Shown here one piece after another: positions 62,456-64,000 of a DNA stretch of 64,000 nucleotides. The DNA is taken from the NCBI RefSeq assembly GCF_011045095.1, contig NZ_JAALDL010000002.1:372001-436000 (forward strand), written 5' to 3'. Every line of letters starts with the position of its first letter. The first letter of the stretch is position 1. Source of the DNA: Grimontia sedimenti. Its GTDB lineage: Bacteria; Pseudomonadota; Gammaproteobacteria; Enterobacterales; Vibrionaceae. The notes beneath the pieces are model-generated. The model saw only the letters and a list, made by a program, of their open reading frames with translations, did no database searches and had not been told where the DNA came from. The translations under genes and the position numbers were made by a program.

Positions 62456-64000
62456 TTAATCCAGCTTGAGCGTTTGCAGTTGAACCAGTTCCGTCAGGAT
62501 TTGCGTGGTGGTTGCACCGTCTGCAAGGCCAAGGTCGGTCAGGCCGACAGAGTCCAACACGATGTCCTGCGCTTCCATGCTGCCCGCAGTTTGCGAGATA
62601 TGCAGGGTTAAGCTGCCATCTGCGCCTGCTTCTGGGCGAATGTAATCCAACAGTTCTTCAATGCTGGAACCACTGCCCACGGCTTCTGGCAGCAAGGCGG
62701 AAATATCCAGCTTGTCACCGGTGGTTTCTGTGCCCAAATCGAAGTCCAGCACGGTATCAACCGCGACGGTGCCGACTTCCACATCAGACTCCGCAAAGGC
62801 ATAGGTGTCATCGCCTGCGCCGCCGGTCAGGGTGTCGTTCCCCGCCCCGCCCATCAGCAGGTCGTCTCCATCGCCCCCGCTGAGGATGTCTTCGCCATCA
62901 CCACCAACGAGAATGTCTTCGCCGAGGCCACCTGTGACGGTGTCATCGCCTTCACCGGCGTAGATGCGCTCGCCGTCGTCATCTGCGGTGAGGGTTTCAT
63001 CCGCTTCGGAGCCGAACTGGGTGGTTGCTGGATCAAACACCACCAACTGACCCGTCATCATCATGGATTCGAGGATTTCATCTTGCGTGAGTCCTGTTGC
63101 GTCCACGCCTAAAAGGTCATTGAGCGAAACGCCTTCGACGATGATGTTCTGGATTGGTGCGCTGGTGTCATCCAACACCTGAATGCGGGTGTTACCGTCT
63201 ACGGTCTGGATGTCCAGGCGGTTCGCCAAATCAGTGAAGGTGACAATGCCCGTCGAATCGAATGCGTCGGAGATGTCGATAACATCAATACCTGATTCGA
63301 AGTCTTTAATGGTGTCGGTCGCTGCTGCTGCCGCGTTGCCGAAATCACCGGACTGCCATTTGAAGGTGTCTTTGGTGCTATCGCCTGTGCCGCCAAGTTC
63401 GCCGCCCCACATTTCGTCGTCGCCTGCGCCACCAACGAGAATGTCTTCGCCGAGCCCGCCGACCACAATGTCTTCTCCGTCGCCACCATGGACTTCGGTG
63501 TCAGCATCGCCATCAATCACCAGATTGTCTGCGCTGCTGTCGGCCGGTGCGGTGTTCAGCTCGCCTGTGGTTTCGGTATCCACTACGTTGGCATTGATGG
63601 TGAGTGTGGCTTGTTGCGGATCGCCATCGCCCACATCAGAGAGCGCCGTGACGGTAATGTCGCTCGGTGGCTGAGCGCTGAAGCGAAGGTTGAGGTCGCT
63701 CAGGGTCAGGGTTTCCAGCTCGGTTTGGTTGAATGTCCAGGTGCCGTCGCCGTTGTTGGTGCCGACTGGCGTGCCTGCTGCATCCACGATTTCAGCCGCT
63801 GTGCCCATGCCGCTGAAAGTGAGGCTGAACTCATTGTCGATAGGGTCAACCAGCGACGTCATCAAGCCCAGCAGCGGTACCAGTACGCCTGTGGCTGCGC
63901 GCATTGACGCAAGTTGCGTTGCGGCAGTGAGTTCTGGCAAATCCGATTTCGGTGCAACAATGATCGCCACTTCATCGCGGTCAAATTTCTGACCGCCAGA
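62456..64000 (-). CDS. RTX-type secreted protein, C-terminal 514 residues (5' end outside window)
   Basis: The frame is open to the window edge, so only the end of a larger protein is seen. It contains two blocks of RTX calcium-binding nonapeptides (GGxGxDxxxGG; for example HGGDGEDIVVGGLGEDILVG and GDDLLMGGAGNDTLTGGAGD). Each is followed by a type I secretion target module of the VCA0849 kind (DTFKWQSGDF ... DTIKDFESGIDVIDISD, and DDTYAFAES ... DTVLDFDLG ... LDISALL), ending LQTLKLD. The protein is highly acidic, as these are. It is probably exported by an ABC/HlyD/TolC system outside the window, as an adhesin or exoenzyme. The presence of two target modules is unusual. Confidence 0.88.
   Translation of the reverse strand, partial: SGGQKFDRDEVAIIVAPKSDLPELTAATQLASMRAATGVLVPLLGLMTSLVDPIDNEFSLTFSGMGTAAEIVDAAGTPVGTNNGDGTWTFNQTELETLTLSDLNLRFSAQPPSDITVTALSDVGDGDPQQATLTINANVVDTETTGELNTAPADSSADNLVIDGDADTEVHGGDGEDIVVGGLGEDILVGGAGDDEMWGGELGGTGDSTKDTFKWQSGDFGNAAAAATDTIKDFESGIDVIDISDAFDSTGIVTFTDLANRLDIQTVDGNTRIQVLDDTSAPIQNIIVEGVSLNDLLGVDATGLTQDEILESMMMTGQLVVFDPATTQFGSEADETLTADDDGERIYAGEGDDTVTGGLGEDILVGGDGEDILSGGDGDDLLMGGAGNDTLTGGAGDDTYAFAESDVEVGTVAVDTVLDFDLGTETTGDKLDISALLPEAVGSGSSIEELLDYIRPEAGADGSLTLHISQTAGSMEAQDIVLDSVGLTDLGLADGATTTQILTELVQLQTLKLD

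Noticed and set aside
1-64000. CRISPR arrays, prophage blocks, rRNA or tRNA genes
   Set aside because: No regularly spaced direct repeats, phage structural or integrase genes, or recognisable RNA genes were seen anywhere in the window.

Overview
The window reads as chromosomal DNA of a marine gammaproteobacterium of the Vibrionaceae. AsnS, AspC, FolE, MoeA/MoeB, MetE/MetR, YdiJ, HelD and YccS are close in sequence to their enterobacterial and Vibrio counterparts. There is also a DUF2860-type outer-membrane protein, a C-terminal type I secretion signal of the VCA0849 kind, short dispersed hairpins starting TATACCCAA, and miniature elements of the kind common in Vibrio, Photobacterium, Enterovibrio and Grimontia. 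The genus cannot be fixed from sequence reading alone.

Layout. 1-8.3 kb: end of a chemoreceptor gene, an outer-membrane protein plus di-haem peroxidase pair, asnS, aspC, folE (reverse) and moeA-moeB. 8.4-16.2 kb: a broken GGDEF-EAL gene, the phosphate operon pstSCAB (two Pho-box-like sites, no phoU), a META/HslJ lipoprotein and a CHASE-GGDEF protein. 16.3-20.6 kb: divergent metE/metR with candidate Met and MetR operators, then a DUF4250 gene and a membrane protein. 20.9-31.4 kb: a diguanylate cyclase, a divergent LysR/MFS pair, a DUF2860 porin-like protein, an unusual PTS-EIIC/EAL fusion and ygiQ. 31.4-40.4 kb: a small membrane protein, aqpZ, a VOC protein, a 162-bp miniature element, frameshifted ydiJ, a Nudix-PAP2 fusion, a FAN1-like VRR-NUC nuclease and a BLUF photoreceptor.

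40.4-45.8 kb: a soluble chemoreceptor-like protein next to a di-iron (ODP-type) sensor protein. Then come two inverted copies of a 266-bp miniature element enclosing a PilZ gene and a periplasmic protein gene, with an HD-GYP gene starting 21 bp beyond one element. 45.8-56.4 kb: helD and yccS. Next is a nickel superoxide dismutase operon (TPR-like, His-rich membrane protein, sodN, sodX) under Fur-box-like sequences, then membrane and exported hypotheticals, a VOC protein and a TrmH-type methyltransferase. 56.5-60.8 kb: an AT-rich accessory block of three co-oriented genes (HEPN-like, OLD-family ATPase/nuclease, AbiC-like membrane protein). They are separated by imperfect palindromes resembling integron attC sites, which suggests defence genes carried as cassettes. 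60.9-64 kb: dps, a glycerophosphodiesterase and the 3' end of a large RTX-type secreted protein.

Two themes recur. First, signalling by cyclic di-GMP is dense: four GGDEF and/or EAL proteins (one frameshifted), one HD-GYP and one PilZ receptor, alongside blue-light and oxygen/redox sensor candidates. Second, at least three genes (GGDEF-EAL, ydiJ, AbiC-like) are each broken by what looks like one missing base, two of them in homopolymer runs, so sequencing under-calls are as likely as true pseudogenes.
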